Source of the DNA: Streptomyces sp. ASQP_92
Lineage (GTDB): Bacteria > Actinomycetota > Actinomycetes > Streptomycetales > Streptomycetaceae
Reading direction: 5' to 3'
Assembly (NCBI RefSeq): GCF_025399895.1
Contig: NZ_JAODUA010000009.1
Span: forward strand, 213,391-277,390
Length of the DNA stretch: 64,000 nt
Positions 44,223 to 53,481 of this stretch are shown piece by piece (the stretch's first letter is position 1; the number at the start of each line of letters is the position of its first letter). A program made the translations under genes and the position numbers. Under the pieces are notes generated by a model. It worked only from the letters and a program-made list of their open reading frames with translations. It was not told the DNA's origin and searched no databases.

Positions 44223-45068
44223 GTGGGATCTCTGCGCAATCCGGTCGGGCCGCTTCCCTCCTCCATCTACTGGCGACGGAGGGCCGTCGCGCTGTCCTTG
44301 ATCGCCTTGCTGGCCATCCTCGTTCTGTGGTTCGCCACTTCGGGCGGCGGCGGCAGCAAGGGCGGCACCAGCAAGGGCCCGAACCCCACGCAGTCCATCA
44401 CGCCGGGCCCCACGGGCTCCGGCCCCGCCATCAGTACGGCCCCGGGCGGCCGCGACGAATCGAGCGGATCCGGCGGTTCCGGTGGTTCCGGTGGGTCGGG
44501 CGGATCCGCAGGCTCGGCCGGCTCCGGTGGCCCTGGCGGCTCCGGCGGCGCCAACTCCGCGGACGGCGGTACGAGTACGGGCTCGGGCGGCTCCGACTCC
44601 GGTTCCGGGGGCGGCAGTTCGGGTGGCAACGGTGAGGGCCGCAACCGGGTTCCGGCCGGCTCCCCCCTGCCGATCTGCGCCCCGGGTTCACTGTCCCTGA
44701 CCCTGCGCAGCACCAAGACGACGTTCGGGCCGGGGGAGAAGCCGCGCATCGAGGTCGTCCTCAAGAACAACTCGGCCTCGACGTGCAAGGCGGACCTCGG
44801 GCCGAAGGGGGCCGTCGTGACGGTCACCTCCACCGGCAACGACCGCGTGTGGTCCACGGACGACTGTCCCTCCGGGGACCCGGCCCTCTTCTTCCAGGTG
44901 CCGGGCGGGGCGACGATCACCCACGCCGTGGAGTGGGACCGGTCGAAGTCGGCGCCGGGGTGTGCGACGCCGCCGGCGGGGGCGGTGTCCCCGGGCACGT
45001 ACCTCCTGGAGGCCCACTTCCCCGGGCTCCCGGTGGCGCGGGCGTCCTTCGCCCTGGCGAAGGATTAG
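44223..45068 (+). CDS. Membrane-anchored protein with Gly/Ser linker and C-terminal beta domain
   Basis: 281 residues, GTG at 44223 with TAAGG upstream. A single N-terminal helix (~21-38, AVALSLIALLAILVLWFA), a ~100-residue Gly/Ser-rich disordered linker (GGSGGS-type repeats), then a ~125-residue extracellular beta-sandwich-like domain with two Cys pairs (CAPGSLSLTLRS; CKADLG; DDCPSGD; GCATP). The domain resembles the DUF4232-type Ig-like modules common in Streptomyces secreted proteins. Probably cell-surface; no enzyme motif. Confidence 0.7.
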   Translation: MGSLRNPVGPLPSSIYWRRRAVALSLIALLAILVLWFATSGGGGSKGGTSKGPNPTQSITPGPTGSGPAISTAPGGRDESSGSGGSGGSGGSGGSAGSAGSGGPGGSGGANSADGGTSTGSGGSDSGSGGGSSGGNGEGRNRVPAGSPLPICAPGSLSLTLRSTKTTFGPGEKPRIEVVLKNNSASTCKADLGPKGAVVTVTSTGNDRVWSTDDCPSGDPALFFQVPGGATITHAVEWDRSKSAPGCATPPAGAVSPGTYLLEAHFPGLPVARASFALAKD

Positions 45069-45463
45069 CCCCCACCCCACCCCTTCCCGAAACCCTCCGG
45101 GGGATGTCGGCTCGGCTGCGGGCCGTGCGTGGCTGGTCGCGCAGTTCCCCGCGCCCCCAAACCCGCTTTTGTCTGCGGGCCGCAGCCGGCTGATCGCGCA
45201 GTTCCTCGCGCCCCTTAACTGCTCGGTGCTGGGGCACCTTCAGCCCGTCCGGCGATTGAGGACGAGCGCCGTTCAGGCGCGAACGGGGTCTGGGGCGGAG
45301 CCCCAGGAAGCCCGGCTTTCGGGTGCGGGCCGTGTGTGGCTGGTCGCGCAGTTCCTCGCGCCCCTTAACTGCTCGGTGCTGGGGCACCTTCAGCCCGTCC
45401 GGCGTTTGAGGACGAGCGCCCTTTAAGGCGCGAAGGGGGTCTGGGGCGGAGCCCCAGGGGTGC
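45069..45463. repeat. Mosaic intergenic repeat block between convergent genes
   Basis: From the disA stop leftwards (- strand): hairpin module TGGGGC-TCC-GCCCCA (45446-45462), an ACGGGCTGA-type module (45393-45425), core GCGCGAGGAACTGCGCGA (about 45343), a second set of hairpin (45291-45307) and ACGGGCTGA-type (45240-45275) modules, and cores near 45190 and 45133, 57 bp apart. Two near-identical ~80-bp segments (45215-45305 and 45368-45460) are direct duplicates. No gene. Confidence 0.85.
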
Positions 45464-46588
45464 CTATACGTACCGCTCCAGGATGGAGGACTCGGCCAGC
45501 CGCGAGAGCCCCTCCCGCACGCTCCGCGCCCGCGCCTCCCCGACGCCGTCGACCGTCTGGAGGTCGTCCACCGAGGCGGCCAGCAGTTTCTGCAAGCCCC
45601 CGAAGTGCTCGACGAGCCGCTCGATGATCGCTCCCGGCAGCCGCGGCACCTTCGCGAGGAGCCGGTAGCCCCGCGGGGACACCGCGGAGTCCAGCGTCTC
45701 GGGGGAGCCGCTGTAGCCCAACGCCCTTGCCACTATGGGCAGTTCGAGCAGTTCCGCGTGGGTGAGGTCGTTGAGCTCGCGCAGCGCCTCGTCCACCGTG
45801 CGGGACCGCTTGGCGGTGGGCTCGGGCACGTAGTCCCGTACGACCAGCTCCCGCTCGGGCTCGACCCCGGCGATCAGCTCGTCGAGCTGGAGGGAGAGCA
45901 GCCGCCCGTCCGTGCCCAACTCCACCACGTACTCGGCGATTTCCGTCGCGATGCGCCGCACCATCTCCAGGCGCTGGGCGACCGCCGTGACGTCCCGCAC
46001 CGTCACCAGGTCCTCGATTTCGAGGGCGGACAGCGTGCCCGCGACCTCGTCGAGGCGGAGCTTGTACCGCTCAAGCGTGGCCAGCGCCTGGTTCGCGCGG
46101 GACAGGATCGCCGCCGACTCCTCCAGGACCCGGCGCTCGCCGTTCACGTACAGCGCGATCAGGCGCATGGACTGGCTGACCGACACCACCGGGTAGTTGC
46201 ACTGCTTGGAGACGCGGTCCGCCGTGCGGTGGCGGGTGCCCGTCTCGTCGGTGGGGATGCCCGCGTCGGGCACGAGCTGCACACCGGCGCGGTGGATCTT
46301 GGTGATGTCCTTGTCGAGGACGAGCGCCCCGTCGAGCTTGCACAGCTCGCGCAGGCGCGTCGCGGCGAACTCGACGTCCAGGACGAAGCCGCCCGTGCAC
46401 ATCGAGTCGACGGTCTTGTCGAGGCCGAGCACGATCAGACCGCCGGTGTTGCCGCGCAGGATGCGCTCCAGGCCGTCGCGGAGCGCGGTGCCGGGCGCGA
46501 CGGCGCTCAGCGCGGCCCGCATCAGTGCTTCGTTACCGGAGCCTGTGCCGGACTTTCCGGGTGCTGATGCCCGGTCGTTGGCTGCCAC
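45464..46588 (-). CDS. disA: Diadenylate cyclase DisA
   Basis: 374 residues, GTG at 46588 with GGAGGAG upstream. Makes c-di-AMP from two ATP. DAC domain with DGA (Asp86-Ala88) and RHR (Arg119-Arg121) motifs, a helical linker, and a C-terminal tandem HhH DNA-binding domain (VDDLQTVDGVGEARARSVREGLSRL). In Streptomyces c-di-AMP controls osmostress and development. It is co-oriented with and 101 bp downstream of radA, a conserved pairing that ties c-di-AMP synthesis to DNA repair. Confidence 0.97.
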   Translation of the reverse strand: MAANDRASAPGKSGTGSGNEALMRAALSAVAPGTALRDGLERILRGNTGGLIVLGLDKTVDSMCTGGFVLDVEFAATRLRELCKLDGALVLDKDITKIHRAGVQLVPDAGIPTDETGTRHRTADRVSKQCNYPVVSVSQSMRLIALYVNGERRVLEESAAILSRANQALATLERYKLRLDEVAGTLSALEIEDLVTVRDVTAVAQRLEMVRRIATEIAEYVVELGTDGRLLSLQLDELIAGVEPERELVVRDYVPEPTAKRSRTVDEALRELNDLTHAELLELPIVARALGYSGSPETLDSAVSPRGYRLLAKVPRLPGAIIERLVEHFGGLQKLLAASVDDLQTVDGVGEARARSVREGLSRLAESSILERYV

Positions 46589-46689
46589 TGCACTCCTCCG
46601 GTGTTGCTCATACGGCGCGTACTGCTCGCGTGCTGCGTGCGTACCGCTCGTACGGACGGGCGAGACCAGGGCAAAGTCTACCGGCGCGG

Positions 46690-48087
46690 CTACTCCTCCC
46701 GTGGGGCCTGTGCGCGACGGCCGCGCGGCAGCACCCGCAGCGCGTCCCCCATGTCGGCGACTTCCGTGACCTTCATACCGGCCGGGACCTTGCCGGGGTC
46801 GGTCGGCACCAGGGCGTGCGTGAAGCCGAGGCGGTGCGCCTCGGCCAGCCGGCGCTGGACTCCGGTGACCCTTCTGACCTCGCCCGCGAGGCCCACCTCG
46901 CCGATGGCGACGAGGTTCTTGGGCAGCGGAGTGTCGCTGGCCGCCGAGGCGAGCGCGAGGGCGATCGCGAGGTCGGCCGCGGGCTCGGAGAGCTTCACCC
47001 CGCCCACCGTCGCGCTGTAGATGTCGCGCTTGCCGAGAGCGGTGATGCGGCCGCGCTGTTCAAGGACCGCGAGCATCATCGAGACGCGGGAGGTCTCCAG
47101 GCCGGAGGTGGTGCGGCGCGGGGAGGGGATCTGCGAGTCGACGGTGAGCGCCTGCACCTCGGCGACCAGGGGGCGGCGGCCCTCCAGGGTGACGGTGAGA
47201 CAGGTGCCCGGCACCGCCACGTCGCGCCGGGTGAGGAACAGGCCGCTGGGGTCGGCGAGTCCGATGATGCCCTCGTCGTGCAGCTCGAAGCAGCCGACCT
47301 CGTCGGTCGCGCCGTAGCGGTTCTTGACGCCGCGCACCAGGCGCAGCCGCGCGTGCCGGTCGCCCTCGAAGGAGAGCACGACGTCCACGAGGTGCTCCAG
47401 GAGGCGGGGGCCCGCGATCGCGCCGTCCTTGGTGACATGGCCGACCAGGAGCGTGGACATGCCGCGCTCCTTGGAGGCGCGGATCAGCGCGCCCGCGACC
47501 TCGCGGACCTGGGCCATGCCGCCGGGGGCGCCGTCGATCTCGGGCGAGGCGACGGTCTGCACCGAGTCCAGGACGAGGAGCGAGGGCTTCACCGCGTCGA
47601 GGTGGCCGAGCACGGCCGACAGGTCCGTCTCGGCGGCGAGATAGAGGTGGTCGTTCAGCGCCTTGATGCGGTCGGCGCGCATCCTGACCTGGCTCGCCGA
47701 CTCCTCGCCCGTGATGTAGAGCGTGCGGTGGTCGTCACTGGCCGCCTTGGCCGCCACGTCCAGGAGCAGCGTGGACTTGCCGACGCCGGGCTCGCCCGCG
47801 AGCAGTACCACCGCGCCCGGCACGAGACCTCCGCCGAGCACCCGGTCGAGCTCGCTGACGCCGGTGGTGCGGGCGGTCGCCTGGCGGCCGTCCACCTGGC
47901 CGATGGGCAGCGCGGCCGTGGAGACCCGGCCCGCCGCCGTGGTGCGCACCGCGGGCGCGCCGTACTCCTCGACCGTCCCCCAGGCCTGGCACTCGGGGCA
48001 ACGGCCGAGCCACTTGGCGGTGGTCCAGCCGCATTCGGTGCAGCGGTAGGACGGCCGGTCCTTCGCGGATTTCGTACGGGCAGCCAT
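46690..48087 (-). CDS. radA: DNA repair protein RadA/Sms
   Basis: 465 residues, ATG at 48087. N-terminal C4 zinc finger (Cys16-x2-Cys19 ... CPEC), RecA-like ATPase with Walker A GEPGVGKSTLL and Walker B LLVLDSVQTV, the RadA-specific KNRYG motif (VKNRYGATDEVGCFE) and a C-terminal Lon-like fold (DLAIALALASAASD; EVGLAGEVRRV). It is a branch-migration helicase in recombination. It probably forms an operon with disA. Confidence 0.96.
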   Translation of the reverse strand: MAARTKSAKDRPSYRCTECGWTTAKWLGRCPECQAWGTVEEYGAPAVRTTAAGRVSTAALPIGQVDGRQATARTTGVSELDRVLGGGLVPGAVVLLAGEPGVGKSTLLLDVAAKAASDDHRTLYITGEESASQVRMRADRIKALNDHLYLAAETDLSAVLGHLDAVKPSLLVLDSVQTVASPEIDGAPGGMAQVREVAGALIRASKERGMSTLLVGHVTKDGAIAGPRLLEHLVDVVLSFEGDRHARLRLVRGVKNRYGATDEVGCFELHDEGIIGLADPSGLFLTRRDVAVPGTCLTVTLEGRRPLVAEVQALTVDSQIPSPRRTTSGLETSRVSMMLAVLEQRGRITALGKRDIYSATVGGVKLSEPAADLAIALALASAASDTPLPKNLVAIGEVGLAGEVRRVTGVQRRLAEAHRLGFTHALVPTDPGKVPAGMKVTEVADMGDALRVLPRGRRAQAPREE

Positions 48088-48402
48088 GGCGTCACCGTAT
48101 AGGGGCCCACTGACAATCCCGCCCGGGCGGCCGTGCGAAGGCGGTCGGAAGACCTCGGGCGGGGCCGGGCGCGAGGCCGGGCGCGGGCACCGGTCTTCCG
48201 CGCCCCGCCGTTCGGGTGGACGGAGCCCGCTCCGCGTCGCCCCGATGGGCCGCGTCCGTTGGCACAGTGCGTGATGGGTCTGCCATGGAATGCCATGGAA
48301 TTCCCGATTCCTGTCCCCTTTTGAGGGATACGTTCACCCGTAAGGATTAAATGTGCTCAACCGGTACGAAGAAGCCCCGATGCTGCCCCTACGGTCGCAC
48401 GC
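48088..48402. other. Divergent intergenic region radA to BACON protein gene
   Basis: 315 bases, no gene. GGAAGACC/GGTCTTCC (about 48158 and 48191) are inverted around a GC-rich tandem (GGCCGGGCGCG repeated). TGCCATGGAA is tandemly duplicated near 48281-48300. TTGAGG (48321) and TAAGGAT (48341) form a possible weak promoter for the rightward gene. Confidence 0.5.
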
Positions 48403-50055
48403 GTGACGAGCAGCAGACTGGATCAACCAGCGCACAACACCGGCGCACACCGGGCGCAGCGCCGTGCGCCCCGCACGTTGGCCCAGCGCCCGCCCGCCCG
48501 GTACGAGGCGTACCTGGACGGCCTGTTCACCTACTGCCTGTCCGTCCTGTGCGACCACGACGAGGCGACGGCGGCCCTCGGCGACATACTCGCCGTCTCC
48601 GAGCGCCAGTACGCGCGCTGCCCCGCGGCCGAGGCCGAACGCAGGGCGTGGCTGTACGCGCTCGCCCGCTGGGCCTGTCTGCGCAAGCTGGCCGAGCGCA
48701 GACGCAACCGGCAGGGCGCCCACACCGGCCGCGCCCCCGAGGCACCCCCCGCCGTGGAGGTCTCCGAGGAGGAGCGGGAGCGCCGCCGCCGCGAACTGGC
48801 CCTGCTCGCCTGGCCCGAGGCGGCCGGCACCACCCCCGAACAGCGTGAGGCGCTCGAACTCGCGGTCCGCCACCACCTCGGCGCCCGCGAGGTCGCCTCG
48901 GTGCTCGGCATGAACTACCCGGCCGCGCGCGAACTGCTCGCCGCGGGCGCCTGCGAGGTCGAGCGGACCCGGGCCGCGCTCGCCGTCGTCGAGATGGGCG
49001 GCTGCCCGACCGTGGCCCAACTGACCGGCGATCACCAGGTGTTGCTCTCCGCGGCGCTGCGCCGCGAACTGGTCCGGCACGTCGACGACTGCCCCCGCTG
49101 CCGCCGCGCCGCCGAACGCGCGGGCGCGGCCGGACCCTGGCCCGGGTCGACCGTCACCCCGGCCGCGCTGCCGCTGGCGAAGGCGCCGCGGGCCGCCGCG
49201 CAGGCCGCGATGATGCATGTGCCGCGCACGCGCGCCGGTGCTCCGCGCTTCGACCGCACCGGGTTCCCGATGGACCCCAAGGACCGGGCCGCCCGGCGCG
49301 ACCGGCTACGGGCCAGGGCGGTGACCACCACCGTCGTCGCGACCGTCGTCGCGGCCCCCGTCTTCGCGCTGTGGGCCGCCTACCGGGGCGCCCCCGCCAC
49401 CGGCGAGCCGCAGGCCGGCGCCGCGAAGGTCACCGCGAGCGAGGCCGACGGTCCCGGCGCGCGCCCGCACGACCGTTACGAGAACGCCGGCAACGCCCGC
49501 GCCCAGCCCGACACCCGCTTCACCGCCGGCAGCCGCGCCCCCGACGTGTCGGTCGAGGTCATCAGCCCCACGACCGCCCCGGCGGGCCCCGGCCGGCTCG
49601 CGGTCGCGGCGAGTTCGGCGGGCGACACGACCGTCCTGACGCTCACCTCGACCGGCGGCGCCCCCGTCGACTGGTCGCTGCGCAGCCGCGCCCGCTGGCT
49701 CACCATCAGCCAGAGCGCGGGCCGGCTCGCGCCCGGCCAGAGCGTCACCGTGTACATCCGGGTCGACCACACCCAGGAGCCGCAGCACGCCTGGTCGGTG
49801 CGGGTCGACGTGGAGCCGTCGGGCGCGGCGGTACGGATCAGCGGTGACGGCACACCGGTCGCGCCCCCGTCCTCGCCCGTTCCCGGCGGCTCGGGCCACC
49901 CCGGCCCGCCCGGATCCAGCGCGTCGCCGACCCCCCGGCCGACGCCGACGCCGAGCAGCCCGACGCCCACGCCCACCCCGCCGAGCCAGAGCCCGACCCC
50001 GACGGACACTCCCTCGCCCACCGGGACACCGCCCTCACCGTCCCCGAGCGGCTGA
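48403..50055 (+). CDS. Sigma factor-like/anti-sigma zinc motif/BACON membrane fusion protein
   Basis: 550 residues, GTG at 48403. Residues ~33-100 resemble ECF sigma region 2 (YEAYLDGLFTYCLSVLCDHDEATAALGD...RAWLYALARW) and ~145-190 region 4 (EQREALELAVRHHLGAREVASVLGMN). Then comes a zinc anti-sigma-like motif (Cys201-x24-His226-x3-Cys230-x2-Cys233), one membrane helix (~307-327), an extracellular BACON-like beta domain (~385-482, VDWSLRSRARWLTISQSAGRLAPGQSVTVYI), and a Pro/Thr/Ser-rich wall-spanning tail. A membrane-held sigma-like output linked to an outside sensor is a reasonable reading. Whether the sigma-like region still binds polymerase is unknown. Confidence 0.72.
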   Translation: MTSSRLDQPAHNTGAHRAQRRAPRTLAQRPPARYEAYLDGLFTYCLSVLCDHDEATAALGDILAVSERQYARCPAAEAERRAWLYALARWACLRKLAERRRNRQGAHTGRAPEAPPAVEVSEEERERRRRELALLAWPEAAGTTPEQREALELAVRHHLGAREVASVLGMNYPAARELLAAGACEVERTRAALAVVEMGGCPTVAQLTGDHQVLLSAALRRELVRHVDDCPRCRRAAERAGAAGPWPGSTVTPAALPLAKAPRAAAQAAMMHVPRTRAGAPRFDRTGFPMDPKDRAARRDRLRARAVTTTVVATVVAAPVFALWAAYRGAPATGEPQAGAAKVTASEADGPGARPHDRYENAGNARAQPDTRFTAGSRAPDVSVEVISPTTAPAGPGRLAVAASSAGDTTVLTLTSTGGAPVDWSLRSRARWLTISQSAGRLAPGQSVTVYIRVDHTQEPQHAWSVRVDVEPSGAAVRISGDGTPVAPPSSPVPGGSGHPGPPGSSASPTPRPTPTPSSPTPTPTPPSQSPTPTDTPSPTGTPPSPSPSG

Positions 50056-50079
50056 CAACTCGCCGCTCGGGCAAGGGAG

Positions 50080-50895
50080 TTACCGCGCCGGGTCGGCCGG
50101 ATGCGGGGCGACGAGCGGCAGCAGCGAGGCGAGCCGCGCCTCGCACTGCTCGACCAGGACCGCGTACGCCTCCTCGCCCATCAGCTCCGTCAGCTCCGGC
50201 CGGTACGTCACATACACCGGCTCGCCCGCGCCATGGGCGGAGGTCGCCGAGGTGCACCACCAGTGCAGGTCGTGGCCGCCGGGCCCCCAGCCGCGGCGGT
50301 CGTACTCGCCGATCGAGATCTGGAGCACCTTGGTGTCGTCGGGCCGCTCGATCCAGTCGTACGTCCGGCGCACCGGCAGCTGCCAGCAGACGTCCGGCTT
50401 GGTCTCCAGCGGCTCCTTGCCCTCCTTGAGGGCGAGGATGTGCAGCGAGCAGCCCATGCCGCCGGGGAAGCCCGGCCGGTTCTGGAAGATGCACGAGCCG
50501 TTCCAGCGGCGGGTCTGGCGGTCGCCGTCCTCGTCGGTCTGGATCCAGCCCGTCTCCGTGCCGACGTCGTGGAACTGCCACAGCTCGGGGGTGAGCCGCG
50601 CCACGTGCCCGGCCACCCGCTTCTCGTCGTCCTCGTCGGAGAAGTGGGCGCCAAGCGTGCAGCAGCCGTCGTCGGCCCGGCCCGCCTCGATGCCCTGGCA
50701 GCCACTGCCGAAGATGCAGGTCCACCGCGAGGTGAGCCAGGTCAGGTCGCAGCGGAAGACCTGCTCGTCGTCGGCGGGGTCGGGGAACTCGACCCAGGCG
50801 CGCGGGAAGTCGATCCCCTGCTCGTCCTGGATCACTGGGGCGGGGTTCTTCGGGGCCTTGGCTTTGCCCGGCTTCGCCTTTTTCGTCTTTGGCAC
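50080..50895 (-). CDS. Conserved actinobacterial Cys/Trp-rich hypothetical protein
   Basis: 271 residues if the GTG at 50895 is used; GGAGG lies only 1 nt upstream, which is too close. An ATG at 50949, overlapping the divergent ppx start, would give 289 residues. Basic N-terminus (KTKKAKPGKAKAPKN), then a compact domain with many Cys and Trp (RCDLTWLTSRWTCIFGSGCQG; GCCTLGAHF; NGSCIF; GCSLHIL; DVCWQLP). The spaced Cys resemble the metal-binding YkgJ/DUF3109-like zinc- or iron-cluster proteins, though the fit is loose. Function unknown. Confidence 0.7.
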   Translation of the reverse strand: MPKTKKAKPGKAKAPKNPAPVIQDEQGIDFPRAWVEFPDPADDEQVFRCDLTWLTSRWTCIFGSGCQGIEAGRADDGCCTLGAHFSDEDDEKRVAGHVARLTPELWQFHDVGTETGWIQTDEDGDRQTRRWNGSCIFQNRPGFPGGMGCSLHILALKEGKEPLETKPDVCWQLPVRRTYDWIERPDDTKVLQISIGEYDRRGWGPGGHDLHWWCTSATSAHGAGEPVYVTYRPELTELMGEEAYAVLVEQCEARLASLLPLVAPHPADPAR

Positions 50896-50947
50896 ACCTC
50901 CAGCGTATGTCCGAGGGCGCCTCCGGACGCGCAGTAGCGTTCGGTCC

Positions 50948-51880
50948 ATGAGACTCGGAGTCCTCGATGTGGGGTCGAACACGGTTCATCTGCTGGTGGT
51001 GGACGCGCACGCCGGTGCCGCGCCGCTGCCCGCGCACTCGCACAAGGCCGAACTGCGGCTCGCCGAACTCCTCGACGAGGACGGCGCGATCGGCGCGGAG
51101 GGCATCGACCGGCTGGTCGCCACCATCAGCGAGGCACTGCTCTCCGCCGAGGACAAGGGCGTTCAGGAACTGCTTCCCTTCGCGACCTCGGCGGTGCGCG
51201 AGGCCAGCAACGTCGACCAGGTCACCGCCCGGGTCCGCGACGAGACCGGGGTCGATCTGGGCGTGCTCTCCGGAGAGGAGGAGGCCCGCCTCACCTTTCT
51301 CGCGGCGCGGCGCTGGTACGGCTGGTCGGCGGGGAAGCTGCTCCTGCTCGACATCGGCGGGGGCTCCCTCGAGGTGGCGTACGGGATCGACGAGGAGCCG
51401 GTCGCGGCGGTCTCGCTGCCGCTGGGCGCCGGGCGGCTGACCGCCGGCTGGCTGCCGGGCGACCCGCCGGACCCGTCCGACGTACGCGCCCTGCGCCGCC
51501 ACGTACGGGCCCAAATCGCGGGCACGGTAGGGGAGTTCGCGCGCTCGGGGCGGCCGGACCATGTGGTCGCCACGTCCAAGACGTTCAAGCAGCTCGCCCG
51601 GATCGCGGGGGCCGCGCGGTCGAGCGAGGGCGCCTATGTGCAGCGCACGCTGAGTCGTACGTCACTTCAGGAGTGGGTGCCCAAGCTCGCCGCGATGACG
51701 ACCGAGCAGCGCACCACCCTGCCCGGCGTCTCGCAGGGCCGGGCGCCGCAACTGCTCGCGGGCGCGCTCGTCGCGGAGGGCGCGATGGACCTGTTCGCGG
51801 TCGACGAACTGGAGATCTGCCCCTGGGCGCTGCGCGAGGGCGTGATCCTGCGCCACCTCGACCACCTGCCGGCGGTGTGA
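50948..51880 (+). CDS. Ppx/GppA-family exopolyphosphatase-type phosphatase
   Basis: 310 residues, ATG at 50948. ASKHA fold with phosphate-1 loop VLDVGSNTVHLLVVDA, connect motif ATSAVREASN, phosphate-2 LLLDIGGGSLEVAYG, and adenosine motif near QLLAGALVAEGAMDLF. It is the short form (~310 residues; E. coli Ppx ~510) common in actinobacteria, which hydrolyses polyphosphate or (p)ppGpp-related phosphates; the exact substrate is unproven. The start lies within the 5' region of the opposite-strand gene. Confidence 0.88.
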   Translation: MRLGVLDVGSNTVHLLVVDAHAGAAPLPAHSHKAELRLAELLDEDGAIGAEGIDRLVATISEALLSAEDKGVQELLPFATSAVREASNVDQVTARVRDETGVDLGVLSGEEEARLTFLAARRWYGWSAGKLLLLDIGGGSLEVAYGIDEEPVAAVSLPLGAGRLTAGWLPGDPPDPSDVRALRRHVRAQIAGTVGEFARSGRPDHVVATSKTFKQLARIAGAARSSEGAYVQRTLSRTSLQEWVPKLAAMTTEQRTTLPGVSQGRAPQLLAGALVAEGAMDLFAVDELEICPWALREGVILRHLDHLPAV

Positions 51881-52021
51881 CGCCGACCACGGTGTCGCGC
51901 GCGCGGCCGCGTGCCGTCCAGAACGCCGGGCGGCGCGTAACGCGTTGTCGGCGGATGTGACGTTCGTCGGTCTCCTCGGACCGCCTCCCCGCCCGGCGGT
52001 GACGGCCCGTACCCTGTCTGC

Positions 52022-52843
52022 GTGGCAGAACCAGTGGTGCGCATCCCGGATGCGAAGGTCGCCCTGTCCACGGCCTCGGTTTACCCGGAGTCGACGGCGA
52101 CGGCCTTCGAGATCGCCGCGCGCCTGGGCTACGACGGCGTCGAGGTCATGGTCTGGACCGACCCCGTCAGCCAGGACATCGAAGCCCTGCGGCGGCTCTC
52201 CGACTATCACCAGGTGCCGATCCTGGCCGTCCACGCGCCGTGTCTGCTGATCACCCAGCGGGTCTGGTCCACCGATCCCTGGGTGAAGCTCCAGCGGGCG
52301 CGGGCGGCGGCGGAGAAGCTCGGCGCGTCGGCGGTGGTGGTCCATCCCCCCTTCCGCTGGCAGCGCCAGTACTCCCGCGACTTCGTGAGCGGGATCTGGC
52401 GGATGGCGGACGAGACGGACGTCAGATTCGCCGTCGAGAACATGTACCCGTGGCGCTACCGGGACCGCGAGATGCTGGCGTACGCGCCCGACTGGGACGT
52501 GACGAAGGACGACTACCGCCACTTCACCGTCGACCTGTCGCACGCCGCGACCTCCCGTACGGACGCGATGGCCATGGTCGACCGGATGGGCGACCGGCTG
52601 GCCCACGTCCACCTCGCGGACGGGCGCGGCTCGGCGAAGGACGAGCACCTGGTGCCCGGCCGGGGCACGCAGCCGTGCGCGGAACTCCTGGAGCGCCTCG
52701 CGCTGACGGGCTTCGACGGGCATGTCGTCATCGAGGTCAACACCCGCCGGGCCATGTCCGCCGCCGAACGCGAGGCCGACCTCGCGGAGGCGCTCGCCTT
52801 CACCCGCCTGCACCTGGCGTCCGCGCCGGCCCGCCGCGCATGA
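52022..52843 (+). CDS. Xylose isomerase-like TIM-barrel protein (sugar phosphate isomerase/epimerase family)
   Basis: 273 residues, GTG at 52022. AP endonuclease 2-type TIM barrel: KVALSTASVYPESTATAFEIAARLGYDGVEVMVW, VVVHPPFRWQ, FAVENMYPWRY (Glu metal ligand), FTVDLSHAATS, HVHLADGRGSAKDEHLVPGRGTQP and HVVIEVNTR (Glu ligand). The metal-site layout is complete, so it is probably an active isomerase or epimerase of unknown sugar. Its stop overlaps the TetR gene start by 4 bp. Confidence 0.85.
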   Translation: MAEPVVRIPDAKVALSTASVYPESTATAFEIAARLGYDGVEVMVWTDPVSQDIEALRRLSDYHQVPILAVHAPCLLITQRVWSTDPWVKLQRARAAAEKLGASAVVVHPPFRWQRQYSRDFVSGIWRMADETDVRFAVENMYPWRYRDREMLAYAPDWDVTKDDYRHFTVDLSHAATSRTDAMAMVDRMGDRLAHVHLADGRGSAKDEHLVPGRGTQPCAELLERLALTGFDGHVVIEVNTRRAMSAAEREADLAEALAFTRLHLASAPARRA

Positions 52844-53481
52844 CACCGGCGGCGGGCGGGGCCGGGCCGGACGCGGACCCCCCCGCTCCGCGCCGCCGCG
52901 GCCGGCCGCCGCGGGCCGCCGCCGAGGCGGGGCCCGGCACGCGTGAGCGCATCCTGTCCGCGGCGCGTACGGAGTTCTCCGGGCGGGGGTACGACAAGAC
53001 GTCCATGCGGGGCATCGCCAAGGCGGCGGGGGTGGACGCGTCGCTGGTCCACCACTACTTCGGTACGAAGGAGGCGGTGTTCGCGGCGGCCATCGAGGTC
53101 GACTTCGAGCCCGCCCTCACCGCGGACGCGATCCTCGGCGACTCCCTGGACGGCGTCGGTGAACGCCTCGCCCGCCACTTCCTGGGCATCTGGGAGAACC
53201 CGGTGACCCGCACCCCCCTGATCGCGGTGATCCGCTCGGCCCTCACGCACGAGGCGGCCGCGAAGGTCCTGCGCGGCGTGGTGCTGCGGCGCCTCCTGGA
53301 GCGGGTCGCGGCCGACCTCGACGTGCCGGATCCCCGCTTCCGGGCGGAGCTGGCGGCGTCGCACATGATGGGGATCGTGATCATGCGGTACGTGTTGGAG
53401 GTCGAGCCGCTGGCGTCCGTGCCGGCGGAACGCATCGTGACCGAGGTGGGCCCCACCCTCCAGCGCTACCTGACCGAATAG
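52840..53481 (+). CDS. TetR-family regulator coupled to the sugar isomerase-like gene
   Basis: 213 residues, ATG at 52840 (ATGA overlap). A ~35-residue Pro/Arg/Ala-rich N-terminal arm with RRRGRPP precedes the HTH (RERILSAARTEFSGRGYDKTSMRGIAKAAGVDASLVHHYFGTKEAVFAAAI). The ligand domain is typical (TetR_C-like, FLGIWENP...LHHEAA). The RRGRPP motif resembles an AT-hook and may add minor-groove contact. Targets unknown. A repeat block begins right after its stop. Confidence 0.9.
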   Translation: MTPAAGGAGPDADPPAPRRRGRPPRAAAEAGPGTRERILSAARTEFSGRGYDKTSMRGIAKAAGVDASLVHHYFGTKEAVFAAAIEVDFEPALTADAILGDSLDGVGERLARHFLGIWENPVTRTPLIAVIRSALTHEAAAKVLRGVVLRRLLERVAADLDVPDPRFRAELAASHMMGIVIMRYVLEVEPLASVPAERIVTEVGPTLQRYLTE

